A stretch of 64,000 bases of DNA from CAYJIX01 sp964370375. GTDB taxonomy: Bacteria > Desulfobacterota > Desulfovibrionia > Desulfovibrionales > Desulfovibrionaceae. The position numbers and the translations under genes were made by a program. The stretch spans positions 1 through 64,000 of the forward strand of contig CAYJIX010000004.1 in the NCBI GenBank assembly GCA_964370375.1, given 5' to 3'. Under the pieces are notes generated by a model, which worked only from the letters and a program-made list of their open reading frames with translations, was not told the origin of the DNA and searched no databases. Below are positions 1 to 9,308 of the stretch, in pieces. Position 1 is the stretch's first letter. Each line of letters begins with the position of its first letter.

Positions 1-55
1 CTCTGCAAAAATGCGCATTTCCCTTGATCTTGACCCTGTGAATATGTTGTAAAGG

Positions 56-145
56 AAGACTCCTGCACAAGTACATTTTCAAGCACATGAAAATGTAGCA
101 CAAAAGCACAAAAATAAAGGTAAAAAATACTTGTGCAGGACTCTC
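56..145 (+). mobile_element. MITE-like repeat, copy 1 (90 bp)
   Basis: This is a short non-coding element whose ends are an imperfect inverted repeat of 18 bp (16 matches), including the perfect 13-bp arms 61-73 and 128-140. Inside, 7-bp arms around an 8-nt loop (CATTTTC ... GAAAATG, about 74-95) can form a second hairpin. It is flanked by aaagg (51-55) and aaagt (146-150), a probable 5-bp target duplication with one change. Closely similar copies lie at 4336-4425 and within 57214-57421. There is no room for a transposase, so it must be moved in trans. It lies 70 bp beyond the stop codon of the neighbouring kinase gene. Confidence 0.8.
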
Positions 146-214
146 AAAGTTGTAGCGAGATCATATAAAGGATGCAGAAAGATTTTGTCCCGCCGCATAG
201 CATTGTCAACCGCG

Positions 215-3200
215 CTACTCCTTTTGTGAAAGCCAAAAACGCAGTGTTTTTGTAAGGATCTTGGGGTCAATGGGCTTTGTAATATGATCATTCATGCCGT
301 GTGAAAGGCTTATTTCTTTGTCCCCTTTCATGGCATGTGCCGACATGGCAATGATGGGAATATCTGCAAATTTTGCTTGGGCGCGAATGTTTTTTGTGGC
401 AGTATAGCCATCCATTACGGGCATTTGAATGTCCATAAGTATGGCGTCATACGTGTTTTGTTCAATCTTTTGCAGGGCTTCTTGGCCATTGTCCGCAATG
501 TCTACGCTATATCCCGCTGCTTCTAGCATTTCTTGTGCAACCATTTGGTTTATTTCGTTGTCTTCTACCAAAAGCAAATGCTCTTTTTCGGACGAAACGG
601 TAAACATTATTTCGTTTTGGTGCTCGTCTTGTGCGTCTTGTTCATACGAATCAGGAGCAAGGGGAAATGCCACGGCAAATGAGAAGGTTGTGCCTTTGTT
701 CAGCTCACTTGTCACATGAATATCGCCGCCCATGAGGTTGATTATTTTTTTAGAAATAGCAAGCCCTAAACCTGTACCGCCGTATTTACGAGTTACAGAA
801 CTGTCTGCCTGTGAAAAAGCAGAAAAAAGTTTTTCAATTTGTTCAGAAGATAAGCCAATGCCTGTATCTGATACGCTAACTTCGCAATGAAGCTCATTGT
901 CTTCTATGAAACTGTGCGCTTCTAAAAATATTTTTCCACCGGAATCGGTAAATTTAATGGCATTGCTTATAAGGTTGAAAATAACTTGCTTTAAACGTAA
1001 CGCATCGCCAATAATAAAAATATTGCTATGTTCACTGCAAGAAAGATCAAGAATTAACCCCTTATCAGCGCAGGTATGACCATACAAGTCAACAACTTCT
1101 TGCCCAATGCCGTGTAAGCTAAAAGGCGATTTTTCCATTTCCATCTTGCCGGCTTCTATTTTGGAAAAGTCCAAGATATCATTGATAATACGCATGAGGT
1201 TTTTTGCAGATGTCGAAACTTTATCAACATAGTTTTTTTGGGCATCATCTAAGTGAGTTGCTTGTAAAAGATGCAATAGACCCAAAATGCCGTTCATGGG
1301 GGTTCGGATTTCATGGCTCATGTTGGCCAAAAACTCGCTTTTGGTCTTGGTGCTTTGTTCTGCAATTTCCTTGGCTTCCAGCAGGGCTTGTTCGTGCTCT
1401 GCCAACTCTTTAAGCATGGCTTTGTGTTCTCGCAAATCCCTAACATAGGCAATAAGCCCTTTTTTACCGCGATAAGAAGCCCGCACCAATAGCACATCTA
1501 CAGGGATCACTTCTTGCGTAACTGAATGCTGGCAAAGAACTTCTGCCTTGGCAGTGCCCTTACTATAGCCTTCCTCAATGAGCTGTAATAGTATTTTTTT
1601 TGTTTCAACGCCATCATGCTGCCTATCAGGAATGATTTTGTCAAAATTTGTTATAAAATCGTCACTATCTGCAAAGCCAAAGATGTTTACCCCTTCTTGG
1701 TTTGCATAGATAAGTTGATAATTTTCATCCCAAAAATTCACATTCATGGGCAAGGAATCCAGCATGATAGTATTGCGCAGTTCAGCTTCTTTTACTAATT
1801 CTTCCGATGCTTTAAGTTCGCGCAAATCCTTGGCGTAAGCCACAACTACGTCTTGCCCGTCAAGGGTTGAACGCACAAGGTGGATTTCCATGGGGATAAG
1901 GTCGCCATCAAGGGTGCAGTGCAGCCACTCAAAGCGTAAAAAGCCTTTTTCAAGCACTTCTAAGTGGTTTTCCCATACGGCATCCTTGGAATTTCTGCCA
2001 TCAGGCTGATAGGTGGGCGATGTGTTGTATAAGTTTTTAAAGTATTCTTCCTTGGTTTCAAATTTAAAAACACGTAGCGCCTCTTGGTTACAGTCGACCA
2101 TTTGGCCTTCTGCGTTCCAAAACATATAGGTTAAAGGGATATTTTCTGTAATAAGGGCATTGAGTTCCTCTGCGTACGAAGCCTTTTTTTCCATGGCTTT
2201 AAATTCGCGCAGATCCCTTGTATAGCCCATGACATGATATTCGTTTTGGAATAAAACCCTTACCAAGGTGATTTCTGTAGGGAGGGGTTCTCCGTCAAGG
2301 GTTTGATGCATCCATTCAAAGCGGCAGTAGCCTTCTTCAAAGGCAGTGCCCATTTTGTCAAGCACCCATTCTGCGCTTGTTCTGCCGTCAGGCTGGCGTT
2401 CAGGAGAAAGTTCCATAAATCTATCAATATATTCTTGCTTGTCTTTCAGTCCAAAAAACTTTGGAGCTGTCAGGTTGCAATCGATATTTTGAAAGTCTTG
2501 ATTCCAAAAATTCGCGCACAGCGGCATGGAATCAAACATAACTCGCATGCGTTCTTCAGCCTCTTGCGCTAAAGCTTCTGTCTTTCTAATGTCGCGTAAA
2601 TCCCGTGTGTATTCTATAATAACATCTTTATCATCAAGCTTTATGCGTGTTAAAATAACATCAGCAGGAATTATAGCCCCATCAAGGGTGACAAATTCCC
2701 ATTCAAAACGGCATTGCCCTTGGGTAAAGGCTTTTTCTAGATATTCAAGGCCAAATTCATATGAACGTCGGCCGTTAGGTTGATAAAACGGATGGATTTT
2801 TCGTGCATTTTCCTTAAATTCTTTTTTGCTTGAAAAATTAAACAAAGCAAGGGTTGCTAAATTGCAGTCAAGAACTTCATCTTCTCTTGTCCAAATATTG
2901 ATGCTCATGGGTGCAGCATCAAGGACAGCTTCAAAGCGTTCTTGCATTTTTGTTTTTTGATGCAAACTTGCCAATACAGTTTGTAAATTTGTATAGTATG
3001 AAACAACAATATAGTGCCCTTCATACTCCATACGTACTAAGTTGTATTCTACAAGGTAGGATTCGCCGGCATTATTTATATGCGTCCAAAGAAAGTTGCA
3101 AGATCCTTCAGCAAAAGCTTGTTGCAGATAATTTATTTGAAGCTTTGCTGAGGATTCACCGCAAGGCTGTATTTCGGGTGAAAAATTCTTGTATTTGGAT

Positions 3201-3367
3201 ACATATTCGTCCATATTCTTAACATTAAAAATGTTTAAAAAGGGGTCAGTGCAAAATACAGGCTTTCCGTCTGCTGTCCAACAACTTAACGGGATAGGAA
3301 GAAGATTGAGCACGTTAGTACAAAAATTTTCAATAGAATCTATATGTGGCTTTGAGGGCATGTTCAT
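215..3367 (-). CDS. Hybrid sensor histidine kinase with five tandem PAS repeats
   Basis: A 1050-residue soluble sensor kinase with no membrane segment or signal peptide, so it should sense a cytoplasmic cue. Five similar PAS-type repeats of about 130 residues fill residues 1-665. Each ends in a segment like YxRDLRE, and most contain QPDGR and a FEW-TLDG stretch. A HisKA domain follows with the phospho-acceptor in NMSHEIRTPMNG (His about 685). Next comes an HATPase domain with DTGIGL and GGTGLGLAISK, then a receiver domain with the phosphorylatable Asp in LMDIQMP (about 979). No separate response regulator is adjacent, so output probably goes through phosphotransfer or another protein. The start is preceded by a GGAG motif. 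The C-terminal half is close to the kinase at 36634-38556. The ligand is unknown. Confidence 0.93.
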   Translation of the reverse strand: MNMPSKPHIDSIENFCTNVLNLLPIPLSCWTADGKPVFCTDPFLNIFNVKNMDEYVSKYKNFSPEIQPCGESSAKLQINYLQQAFAEGSCNFLWTHINNAGESYLVEYNLVRMEYEGHYIVVSYYTNLQTVLASLHQKTKMQERFEAVLDAAPMSINIWTREDEVLDCNLATLALFNFSSKKEFKENARKIHPFYQPNGRRSYEFGLEYLEKAFTQGQCRFEWEFVTLDGAIIPADVILTRIKLDDKDVIIEYTRDLRDIRKTEALAQEAEERMRVMFDSMPLCANFWNQDFQNIDCNLTAPKFFGLKDKQEYIDRFMELSPERQPDGRTSAEWVLDKMGTAFEEGYCRFEWMHQTLDGEPLPTEITLVRVLFQNEYHVMGYTRDLREFKAMEKKASYAEELNALITENIPLTYMFWNAEGQMVDCNQEALRVFKFETKEEYFKNLYNTSPTYQPDGRNSKDAVWENHLEVLEKGFLRFEWLHCTLDGDLIPMEIHLVRSTLDGQDVVVAYAKDLRELKASEELVKEAELRNTIMLDSLPMNVNFWDENYQLIYANQEGVNIFGFADSDDFITNFDKIIPDRQHDGVETKKILLQLIEEGYSKGTAKAEVLCQHSVTQEVIPVDVLLVRASYRGKKGLIAYVRDLREHKAMLKELAEHEQALLEAKEIAEQSTKTKSEFLANMSHEIRTPMNGILGLLHLLQATHLDDAQKNYVDKVSTSAKNLMRIINDILDFSKIEAGKMEMEKSPFSLHGIGQEVVDLYGHTCADKGLILDLSCSEHSNIFIIGDALRLKQVIFNLISNAIKFTDSGGKIFLEAHSFIEDNELHCEVSVSDTGIGLSSEQIEKLFSAFSQADSSVTRKYGGTGLGLAISKKIINLMGGDIHVTSELNKGTTFSFAVAFPLAPDSYEQDAQDEHQNEIMFTVSSEKEHLLLVEDNEINQMVAQEMLEAAGYSVDIADNGQEALQKIEQNTYDAILMDIQMPVMDGYTATKNIRAQAKFADIPIIAMSAHAMKGDKEISLSHGMNDHITKPIDPKILTKTLRFWLSQKE

Positions 3368-3468
3368 ACTCCAAAACGCTGTTAACTATTTGAATAGTGA
3401 CTAGAAGTGTAGCAGAGGTTGTGGTAAAAAGGGACGTTTTTTTTATACAATGCTGTTTTGGCAAAATG

Positions 3469-4143
3469 CTATTGCAAAAGTCCGGGCACAGGGCCGTTTT
3501 GCTCCTGCACATCTTCCACATCAACGCCTTGTGGTACAATAAAGGAAAAGGCGTCTGTAAAAACAGGGGCGTTTGGCAAAAATTTTGTAAAGGTTATGTT
3601 GTTTGTGTTGCCATAAAAGTCTATAATCTGAACTTGTTGTATGACCTTTGTGGCAGGTTCTAACCATAAGGTTGCCTCCACAAGCTGCATGGTGGGTTCC
3701 TTAGGAAAAAGTTGCAAGACCGCTAGGCCTTTATCGTCTGCCAGTCGTTCCACCAAAAAATCTTGATCCAGTCGGCTTTGCCCTGTAATCACCTGCACAA
3801 TAGATCGAGAATCTTGCACAATTTCAGGTGGATACCGATAGGCTAATTCTTCATCTGGCAGATAATTCCACACTTCGCGCTCTGTAACCACTAATAGTTC
3901 AGGGAAGGGCTCGTTTGTTTCCCAACGCAGGCGCATGGGTTTTTCAAAAATGGCTGTGCCTGAGCGCTTTTCGTCACTGCCGCTTGCTTGATGCCTGAGC
4001 ACTTGGATAAAGTCTGCCTTAAAGCTATCCATGGAGGCATAGTGCTTTTGCATGGCCTCTACCAAGGGGTCGGCATTAACCGTTGATGCAATAGAAAAGA
4101 AAAGAAGGCTTAAAAAAAGACATATGGAATATATTTTGTTCAT
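3469..4143 (-). CDS. lolA: LolA-family outer-membrane lipoprotein carrier protein
   Basis: A 224-residue periplasmic protein. It has a clear signal peptide (MNKIYSICLFLSLLFFSIAS, cleaved near TVNA) followed by the LolA fold, including the typical FKADFIQ start and FEKPMRLRWE segment. LolA shuttles lipoproteins from the inner-membrane LolCDE complex to the outer membrane. Length matches the family. It lies 101 bp upstream of the PAS kinase on the same strand and may be co-transcribed with it. Its own upstream side is a 190-bp gap ending in a MITE copy. The start ATG has no strong Shine-Dalgarno sequence, but the signal peptide begins there, which fixes the start. Confidence 0.9.
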   Translation of the reverse strand: MNKIYSICLFLSLLFFSIASTVNADPLVEAMQKHYASMDSFKADFIQVLRHQASGSDEKRSGTAIFEKPMRLRWETNEPFPELLVVTEREVWNYLPDEELAYRYPPEIVQDSRSIVQVITGQSRLDQDFLVERLADDKGLAVLQLFPKEPTMQLVEATLWLEPATKVIQQVQIIDFYGNTNNITFTKFLPNAPVFTDAFSFIVPQGVDVEDVQEQNGPVPGLLQ

Positions 4144-4765
4144 TATGCCATATCGTTTGTTATGGTGCGGCAGGGTCTGTATGCAAAAGAATCCCTGACA
4201 TTATAAAAAACTATGCAATGGCTCTACATTTATGTCAAGACAGTAAAGGAGATTGAGTTTTAAAGAACAATCAAAGCGTGATACCCTAAAAAACAAGAAA
4301 GAAGGTGGTAATTTTACTGGGTTTACATGTGGATTAAGACTCCTGCACAAATGCATTTTCAAGCACATGAAAATGTAGCACAAAAGCACAAAAATAAAGG
4401 TAAAAAATAATCGTGCAGGACTCTCGGATTAGGTTGCTTAGGGTGCTTTGCGTCCCTGCATGCCTTGGCGTTTTTTTTACGTCACAAGGCTGCGCCCTCG
4501 GTCTTTTTGTGCCACAATTCGCTACATGTAGCTTTGCTGTGTACAAAGAAAAACGAGGGCGTAGGCAGTAAAAAAACGTAATACTATGAGGCTATTGGGT
4601 TGACGCTGAAAAAAGGAACCCCTTTTAAAAATACCTTTACATGCTAAAACAGGCCTTTTTAGAGGCGACGGACAGCTTTTTTATAAAAAGTACAAAGTTC
4701 AAACGGGCACAATACGCTAACATGTACATCTGTGCCCCTAAAAGGGGATTTGAAGCCGGCTTCGT
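4144..4765. other. Non-coding stretch between lolA and the MmgE/PrpD gene
   Basis: No convincing gene is seen here. The stretch holds the upstream side of lolA, MITE copy 2 (4336-4425) and, near 4736-4762, two small inverted repeats (cccc-taaaa-gggg and gaagccggcttc) just beyond the MmgE/PrpD stop. The small repeats lack a clear T-run on either strand, so they are at best a weak transcription end. Short reading frames over the MITE are products of the repeat itself. Confidence 0.6.
4336..4425 (+). mobile_element. MITE-like repeat, copy 2 (90 bp) with 5-6 bp target duplication
   Basis: Same length and orientation as copy 1 (56-145), with only a handful of changes, mostly in the terminal arms. 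It is bracketed by GGATT(A) at 4331-4336 and 4426-4431. Taking 5 bp as the duplication places the element ends exactly as in copy 1. The duplication shows that the unit arrived by transposition rather than being an ordinary terminator or REP sequence. The arms here have decayed: right-end tcgtgcagga against left-end tcctgcacaa. Confidence 0.83.
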
Positions 4766-6139
4766 CTATAGATACAATAATTTTCCTATCATGCGCATGT
4801 CTTTGATGGTTTCGCAGGTAAGAATTGTTTCGGCAAGTTCTTTTGCTTTATCTTCTGAATACATAGCACTTGCCTGATCCATATATTTGGCAACAACTTC
4901 TGCCTCAGTCATTTTGTTTTGCGCGCTGCCTTTAGGAGCGACAACTTCAGCTGCGTATTCTTGGCCCGTTGTGCTGACAACGTTTGCCCGAGCTAAATAC
5001 CCCATAGAGGGGCCAAGGTCATCCATGGCAGGGTCGTGCACCACGTTAACAAGGGCCATGTGTTTGGCAATTTCCGGCGAATGGATCCAATAGTCGGTGA
5101 ACTGTTCTGCCCCCACCTTGCCGCAGACCAGCAGGGCTGCAAGGCAGTATTGGATGCTCATTTGCGCGCCTGCGGCAGGGCCAGGCGTGTAATCAAAGCC
5201 GCAGTGCAAAAAGACAGCTTTGTTCACCTTGATGGTGATGGATTGAATTTGGTCTTTATTCAGCCCGTTTTCTTGCATGATGTTAGTCAACGCGCCAAGG
5301 GCACTGCTGACAGATCCTGCTGTGGGGTAATATTTGATGCCAATGCCTGCCGCTTCATACTGTTCACCAAGGCCTTCAAGCAAGGGTTTTTCATCATAGC
5401 CGCCTGCCACTGCACTAGGGAATGAGCCGTAATGCTCCTCAAACAATGTGTCTGTACCAATAAGGCCTTCGCGCGCCCAAAAGGCAGCATAGACGCCTTG
5501 CATGGCACTATTTGGCGCCTGTAAACCATGAATCATGGACGTCATTTGTGCAGACATAAGCCCTGATGCCACGCCCCCACCTATGCCTATGGCGTTGGTG
5601 ATGCCGGTGGCGTCAAGGTTCATGATTTTTGCGGCAGCCACAGCACCGCCAAAACCGCCCACAACCGAAGCAGGATGATAGCCACGCAGGCGCACGGCAG
5701 GCATGATGGACAAAGTGACGCGGATCATAACTTCAGCTGCTGCAGTAAGGGCTGCAATGAATTCTTTTCCTGACACAGGGTAGGGCGATGCAGCAAGGCA
5801 GGCAAGGGCAGCCGGAACGCCAACACAGCCGCAATGGGTTGTAGCTTTATGGTGCAAATCGTCAAAAGCCATACTGCCTGCCATGGCACCGTTTAGGTAA
5901 CATGCCAAAGGCGGATTGACCTTCCATGATTCGCCAACAACGCCAGCGCCGTCTTGCGTGCGCATGGTATAGGCTGCTCTTTTAAGGATTTTTCCTTGCT
6001 CTGTGGTGCAGCCGTACAGCATGCAGCCAATGGTATCGATGAACGAGGCTTTAACGGTGTCAACAACAGGGGCCGGCAAATTTTCGTAGGTTGTTGCTGC
6101 GCTAAATTCTGCCAACTTTTGGACAATGGTTTTGCTCAT
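4766..6139 (-). CDS. MmgE/PrpD family protein
   Basis: A 457-residue cytoplasmic enzyme of the family that includes 2-methylcitrate dehydratase and cis-aconitate decarboxylase. The N-terminal active-site region is visible as AFDDLHHKATTHCG (about residues 92-105), and the second region as RGYHPASVVGGFGG. The third expected block, normally KxYPxCxxxH, reads KYYPTAGSVSSALG and lacks the usual Cys and His, so the classical reactions are doubtful. The start is set by AGGA six bases upstream. It is the last gene of the epimerase-DctP-DctQ-DctM cluster, 48 bp after dctM, so its substrate is probably what the TRAP system imports. The actual reaction is not known. Confidence 0.9.
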   Translation of the reverse strand: MSKTIVQKLAEFSAATTYENLPAPVVDTVKASFIDTIGCMLYGCTTEQGKILKRAAYTMRTQDGAGVVGESWKVNPPLACYLNGAMAGSMAFDDLHHKATTHCGCVGVPAALACLAASPYPVSGKEFIAALTAAAEVMIRVTLSIMPAVRLRGYHPASVVGGFGGAVAAAKIMNLDATGITNAIGIGGGVASGLMSAQMTSMIHGLQAPNSAMQGVYAAFWAREGLIGTDTLFEEHYGSFPSAVAGGYDEKPLLEGLGEQYEAAGIGIKYYPTAGSVSSALGALTNIMQENGLNKDQIQSITIKVNKAVFLHCGFDYTPGPAAGAQMSIQYCLAALLVCGKVGAEQFTDYWIHSPEIAKHMALVNVVHDPAMDDLGPSMGYLARANVVSTTGQEYAAEVVAPKGSAQNKMTEAEVVAKYMDQASAMYSEDKAKELAETILTCETIKDMRMIGKLLYL

Positions 6140-6187
6140 GATCTGTCCTATTCATGTTGATGATGTTTTGTGATTGTAAACAGTTAC

Positions 6188-7477
6188 CTACAATAAAACA
6201 CTAGGTAGCCACAGCACGATTTGCGGGAAAAGCACAATACATACAAGGGCTAGCAGGTACGCTCCCACAAAGGGCAATACGGCTTTTGTAATGTCACTAA
6301 GGGTGACGCCGGCAACAGGTGCTGCCACAAAAAGGTTTACCCCAACAGGAGGCGTGATCATGCCAATACAAATATTGATGCAGACCATGATCCCAAAATG
6401 GATGCCGTCAATGCCCAAGGTTTTTGCCAAAGGCGCGAGCATGGGCCCAACCAGCAAGATAATGGCCACAGCTTCCAAAAACATGCCCACAACAAAGAAA
6501 AAGATGTTCACGCCAATTAAAATAATCCATTTATTGGACGTCCATTCAAGCAAGGATTCTACAATCAGGCTTGGAGCTTGTGCAATGGAAATGACCCAAC
6601 CAAAAGGCTGTGCCAAGGAGATGATCATCATGATAAGCCCTGATGCAAGGCCGCACAAAATGGCACTGTGAAAGAATTTTTTCCATGTAAGTGTACGATA
6701 TATGAGAGTTCCTACGATTACAGAATAGGCCACTGCCACAGCTCCGCCTTCTGTTGGGGTAAACACACCACCCCGAATCCCCACAAGGATAATAATAGGC
6801 ATGATAAGCGCCAAGGAGGCGTCTTTTAACCCAAGCAGGATAACTTTCAAGCGGATAGGTTCATAGCTGCGCACAAAGTTGCTGCGGCGCGAAATAATGT
6901 ACACAACAATCATGAGTAACGAACTCATAAAAAGGCCTGGCACGATGCCGCCCATGAACATGCCGCCAACAGAAACGCCCACAGTGGCGCCATAAATGAT
7001 GAACATGGTTGAGGGCGGAATGATAGGGCCAAGGCACCCTGTGGCTGCGGCAAGGGCCGCTGTAAAGCTTCGCGGGTAGCCCTCTTTTTCCATAGCAGGG
7101 GCCAATATTTTGATGGTGGCCGCCGTGTCTGCCACAGCAGATCCTGTGAGGCCGGCAAACATGGTACCTGTTGCCACCATGCTAAGGGCAAGGCCGCCGG
7201 TAATACGCTGCAAAAAAAGTTTGAAAAAGTTCACAAGGCGCAGGGTGATGCCTGTTTCATTCATCAAATCCCCTGCAAAGACAAAAAACGGGATTGCCAT
7301 GAGCGGAAAAGAAGCAGAAGCATTGTACATTTGTTGCAACAGCATGTTTGACGGCAACGCTTCGGTCACAAGTAAAAAAAAGACCGTTGCCACACCAAGG
7401 CTAAAGCAAATGGGCACTCCAAGCAACAAAACCACCATGAACGGGATAACAAGATACCAAAGGTCCTGGCTTTCCAT
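6188..7477 (-). CDS. dctM: TRAP transporter large permease (DctM type)
   Basis: A 429-residue integral membrane protein with about a dozen hydrophobic segments, the ion-coupled channel subunit of a tripartite ATP-independent periplasmic transporter. Family signatures are visible: GATVGVSVGGMFMGGIVPG in the middle and MVCINICIGMITPPVGVNLF near the end. Length is normal for DctM. It starts almost directly after dctQ (3-bp gap), with a strong AAAGGAGT ribosome site. Together with DctQ and the DctP protein it should import a carboxylate or similar organic anion driven by a sodium or proton gradient. The substrate cannot be read from the sequence. Confidence 0.96.
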   Translation of the reverse strand: MESQDLWYLVIPFMVVLLLGVPICFSLGVATVFFLLVTEALPSNMLLQQMYNASASFPLMAIPFFVFAGDLMNETGITLRLVNFFKLFLQRITGGLALSMVATGTMFAGLTGSAVADTAATIKILAPAMEKEGYPRSFTAALAAATGCLGPIIPPSTMFIIYGATVGVSVGGMFMGGIVPGLFMSSLLMIVVYIISRRSNFVRSYEPIRLKVILLGLKDASLALIMPIIILVGIRGGVFTPTEGGAVAVAYSVIVGTLIYRTLTWKKFFHSAILCGLASGLIMMIISLAQPFGWVISIAQAPSLIVESLLEWTSNKWIILIGVNIFFFVVGMFLEAVAIILLVGPMLAPLAKTLGIDGIHFGIMVCINICIGMITPPVGVNLFVAAPVAGVTLSDITKAVLPFVGAYLLALVCIVLFPQIVLWLPSVLL

Positions 7478-7480
7478 GCT

Positions 7481-7990
7481 TTACTCCTTTTGCTCTTTTT
7501 CAAACAGAGCCAGACAGTCTTGTAACACCAAGGTGGTGCTATGGATACACATGACAGTTATGCCAAAGGGCACACATAGCCTTGGGTACATAAGGGGGAT
7601 CCGTAGCCCATCTGAGCGAAATTGAGCGCTGTTAAGGGCAAAACGGTAACTTTCTTCAAGAAGGTATAAGCAAAAAAACAAAATAAGGACGTGAATGAAC
7701 AGCATCATAAGCTGATAGCCTTTGCGCGGCAATTGCTTGATGATAAGATCCACATTGATATGGCTGGATCGCCAAACCCCCATGCTACCGCCAAGAAAGG
7801 TTACCCACGCCATGAGCATGACGGTGATTTCTTCGGGCCATGAAAGGGACGCGCCAACAATATAGCGAAAAAAAACTTGGGCTATAATGCTTACCGACAT
7901 GCCAATAACAATAACGCCTACTAAGACTTTGATCACAGAATCTAGGACGGTGCTTGTGGCATGGAAAAAAGAATAGACGTTGCGTAACAT
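7481..7990 (-). CDS. dctQ: TRAP transporter small permease (DctQ type)
   Basis: A 169-residue membrane protein with four hydrophobic segments and the characteristic SWPEEITVMLMAWVTFLGG stretch (about residues 53-71) seen in DctQ subunits. It forms the membrane complex with DctM. The start ATG follows AAGGAGGGGT very closely. It lies 226 bp downstream of dctP, an unusually wide gap for this operon type. That gap holds a stem (8169-8197), which may separate the abundant binding protein from the membrane subunits. Confidence 0.95.
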   Translation of the reverse strand: MLRNVYSFFHATSTVLDSVIKVLVGVIVIGMSVSIIAQVFFRYIVGASLSWPEEITVMLMAWVTFLGGSMGVWRSSHINVDLIIKQLPRKGYQLMMLFIHVLILFFCLYLLEESYRFALNSAQFRSDGLRIPLMYPRLCVPFGITVMCIHSTTLVLQDCLALFEKEQKE

Positions 7991-8167
7991 ACCCCTCCTT
8001 GACCTGCGTGGTCATGTGCTGACAGTGCATCTTTGTTGCATGTACAATTTCGCTGTAAAAAACGGATTTTGAAAGAAAAAAGAAGTTTACGGACTTTGAA
8101 ACAGTAGGGGATAAAGACCTTTGTGAACAAAGATTGTCCCTCTCCCCACACTGTTCTGTGTTTTTAC

Positions 8168-8198
8168 CAGGTCAACAGATTGTTAAAACCTGGCCAAG
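8168..8198 (-). other. Stem-loop between dctP and dctQ
   Basis: The arms ccaggt and acctgg, about 27 bp end to end, lie directly downstream of the dctP stop in the 226-bp dctP-dctQ gap. There is no T-run on the minus strand after the stem, so it is more likely an RNA-stabilising or processing hairpin than a full terminator. Such hairpins are commonly placed after solute-binding-protein genes and would raise DctP over DctQM. Confidence 0.45.
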
Positions 8199-8216
8199 CA
8201 CAAACAAAAGGCATTT

Positions 8217-9224
8217 TTATTCTTGGAACTTGATGACGGCATCAAGAAATTCTTGAGACATGCCGGCAGTGTGCTTTGGCCAAATACTGCGACCGGCTTC
8301 CACCCATTTTTCAGATTCTTCGGGAGTGGGATTATAAATGTTTACGCCTGCTTTACGCCCGTATTCCAATTGTGCGGCAGCAGCATCGCGTCCTGCCTTA
8401 TGGGAAAATTGCTGGGCCATTTGACCTGCTTCTACGATCACTTTTTGGACGTTTTCAGGATAACTGTAAAAGACTTCTTTGTTCATACCGATAAGCACAA
8501 AGGTGGGCATCATAACAGCTGCCATGTCGGTTACGTGCTTGTTGACTTCTTCAAGCTTGGCTGAATAAATCCAAAGGTAATCGCAAATAAGCCCTTCAGC
8601 CACACCTTGTTCAATGGCCATATACACTTCAGGCCAGGCCACAGGTGTGGGGTTGGCGCCAAGGGCTCTGATCAAATCTTGCTGCACAGGCGACGCTGTG
8701 GAGCGGATCTTCATGCCTTTCATGTCGGCTGGAACGCGGATTTGCTTTTTTGCAAACCAAGGATAGATGGGCCCGGCAGAATTGACGGCAAAAAGGATTT
8801 TTAAATTAGAGCTGTCCTCGACCTTTTTGATGCTTTCTGCTAAAAATTTGCTGTCTAAAACTTTTTGTAAGCCTTCGGCATCTTTAAAAATATACGGAAG
8901 GTTTGTCCAAAGAAATTCGTCAGTGTACACAGAAATATTCATGTTGCCGATGGCTGCCATTTCAATCTGCTTATTAAGAACAGCTTCAATGGTCGCAATA
9001 TCACTGCCAAGCTGGGCGCCCGGGTAAATTTGTACTTTTATTTCGCCCTTGCTCAATTCCTCGGCAGTTTTGCCAAAATAGGCCAAGGAATCATACATGC
9101 TGTTGCCTTGGTTGAGCATGTGCGCCAACTTGATGGTGGTTTTTGCATCTGCCATAGGAGCATGCATGCCAAAAAGACCCACTGCGCAACAAAGGGCGCA
9201 TATCATCCGTACTACATTTTTCAT
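8217..9224 (-). CDS. dctP: TRAP transporter solute-binding protein (DctP family)
   Basis: A 335-residue periplasmic binding protein. I place the start at 9224, where AAGGATG precedes an ATG that opens a proper signal peptide (MKNVVRMICALCCAVGLFGM, cleavage near MADA). A longer reading frame to 9290 would put 22 extra residues before the signal. DctP hallmarks include KIQVYPGAQLG-like KVQIYPGAQLGSDIATIE and GMKIRSTASPVQQDLIRALG with the conserved Arg used to bind substrate carboxylates. It is the second gene of the minus-strand cluster, 84 bp downstream of the epimerase gene. The imported compound is unknown. Confidence 0.95.
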   Translation of the reverse strand: MKNVVRMICALCCAVGLFGMHAPMADAKTTIKLAHMLNQGNSMYDSLAYFGKTAEELSKGEIKVQIYPGAQLGSDIATIEAVLNKQIEMAAIGNMNISVYTDEFLWTNLPYIFKDAEGLQKVLDSKFLAESIKKVEDSSNLKILFAVNSAGPIYPWFAKKQIRVPADMKGMKIRSTASPVQQDLIRALGANPTPVAWPEVYMAIEQGVAEGLICDYLWIYSAKLEEVNKHVTDMAAVMMPTFVLIGMNKEVFYSYPENVQKVIVEAGQMAQQFSHKAGRDAAAAQLEYGRKAGVNIYNPTPEESEKWVEAGRSIWPKHTAGMSQEFLDAVIKFQE

Positions 9225-9308
9225 GATACATCCTTCAAGGTTATAAGGGCTCATAATTGTCAAAACACCGCATTTTGACAGGTATACCAATGATGCTTGA
9301 CATGAGCA

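Noticed and set aside
3812..3830. cttgcacaatttcagg inside lolA as a further mobile-repeat end
   Set aside because: Only a short stretch matches, it lies in coding sequence and there is no second end or duplication.
215..4420. The kinase-lolA pair as a composite transposon carried between two repeat copies
   Set aside because: Each flanking copy has its own 5-bp duplication, so they look like independent insertions; lolA is a core gene.
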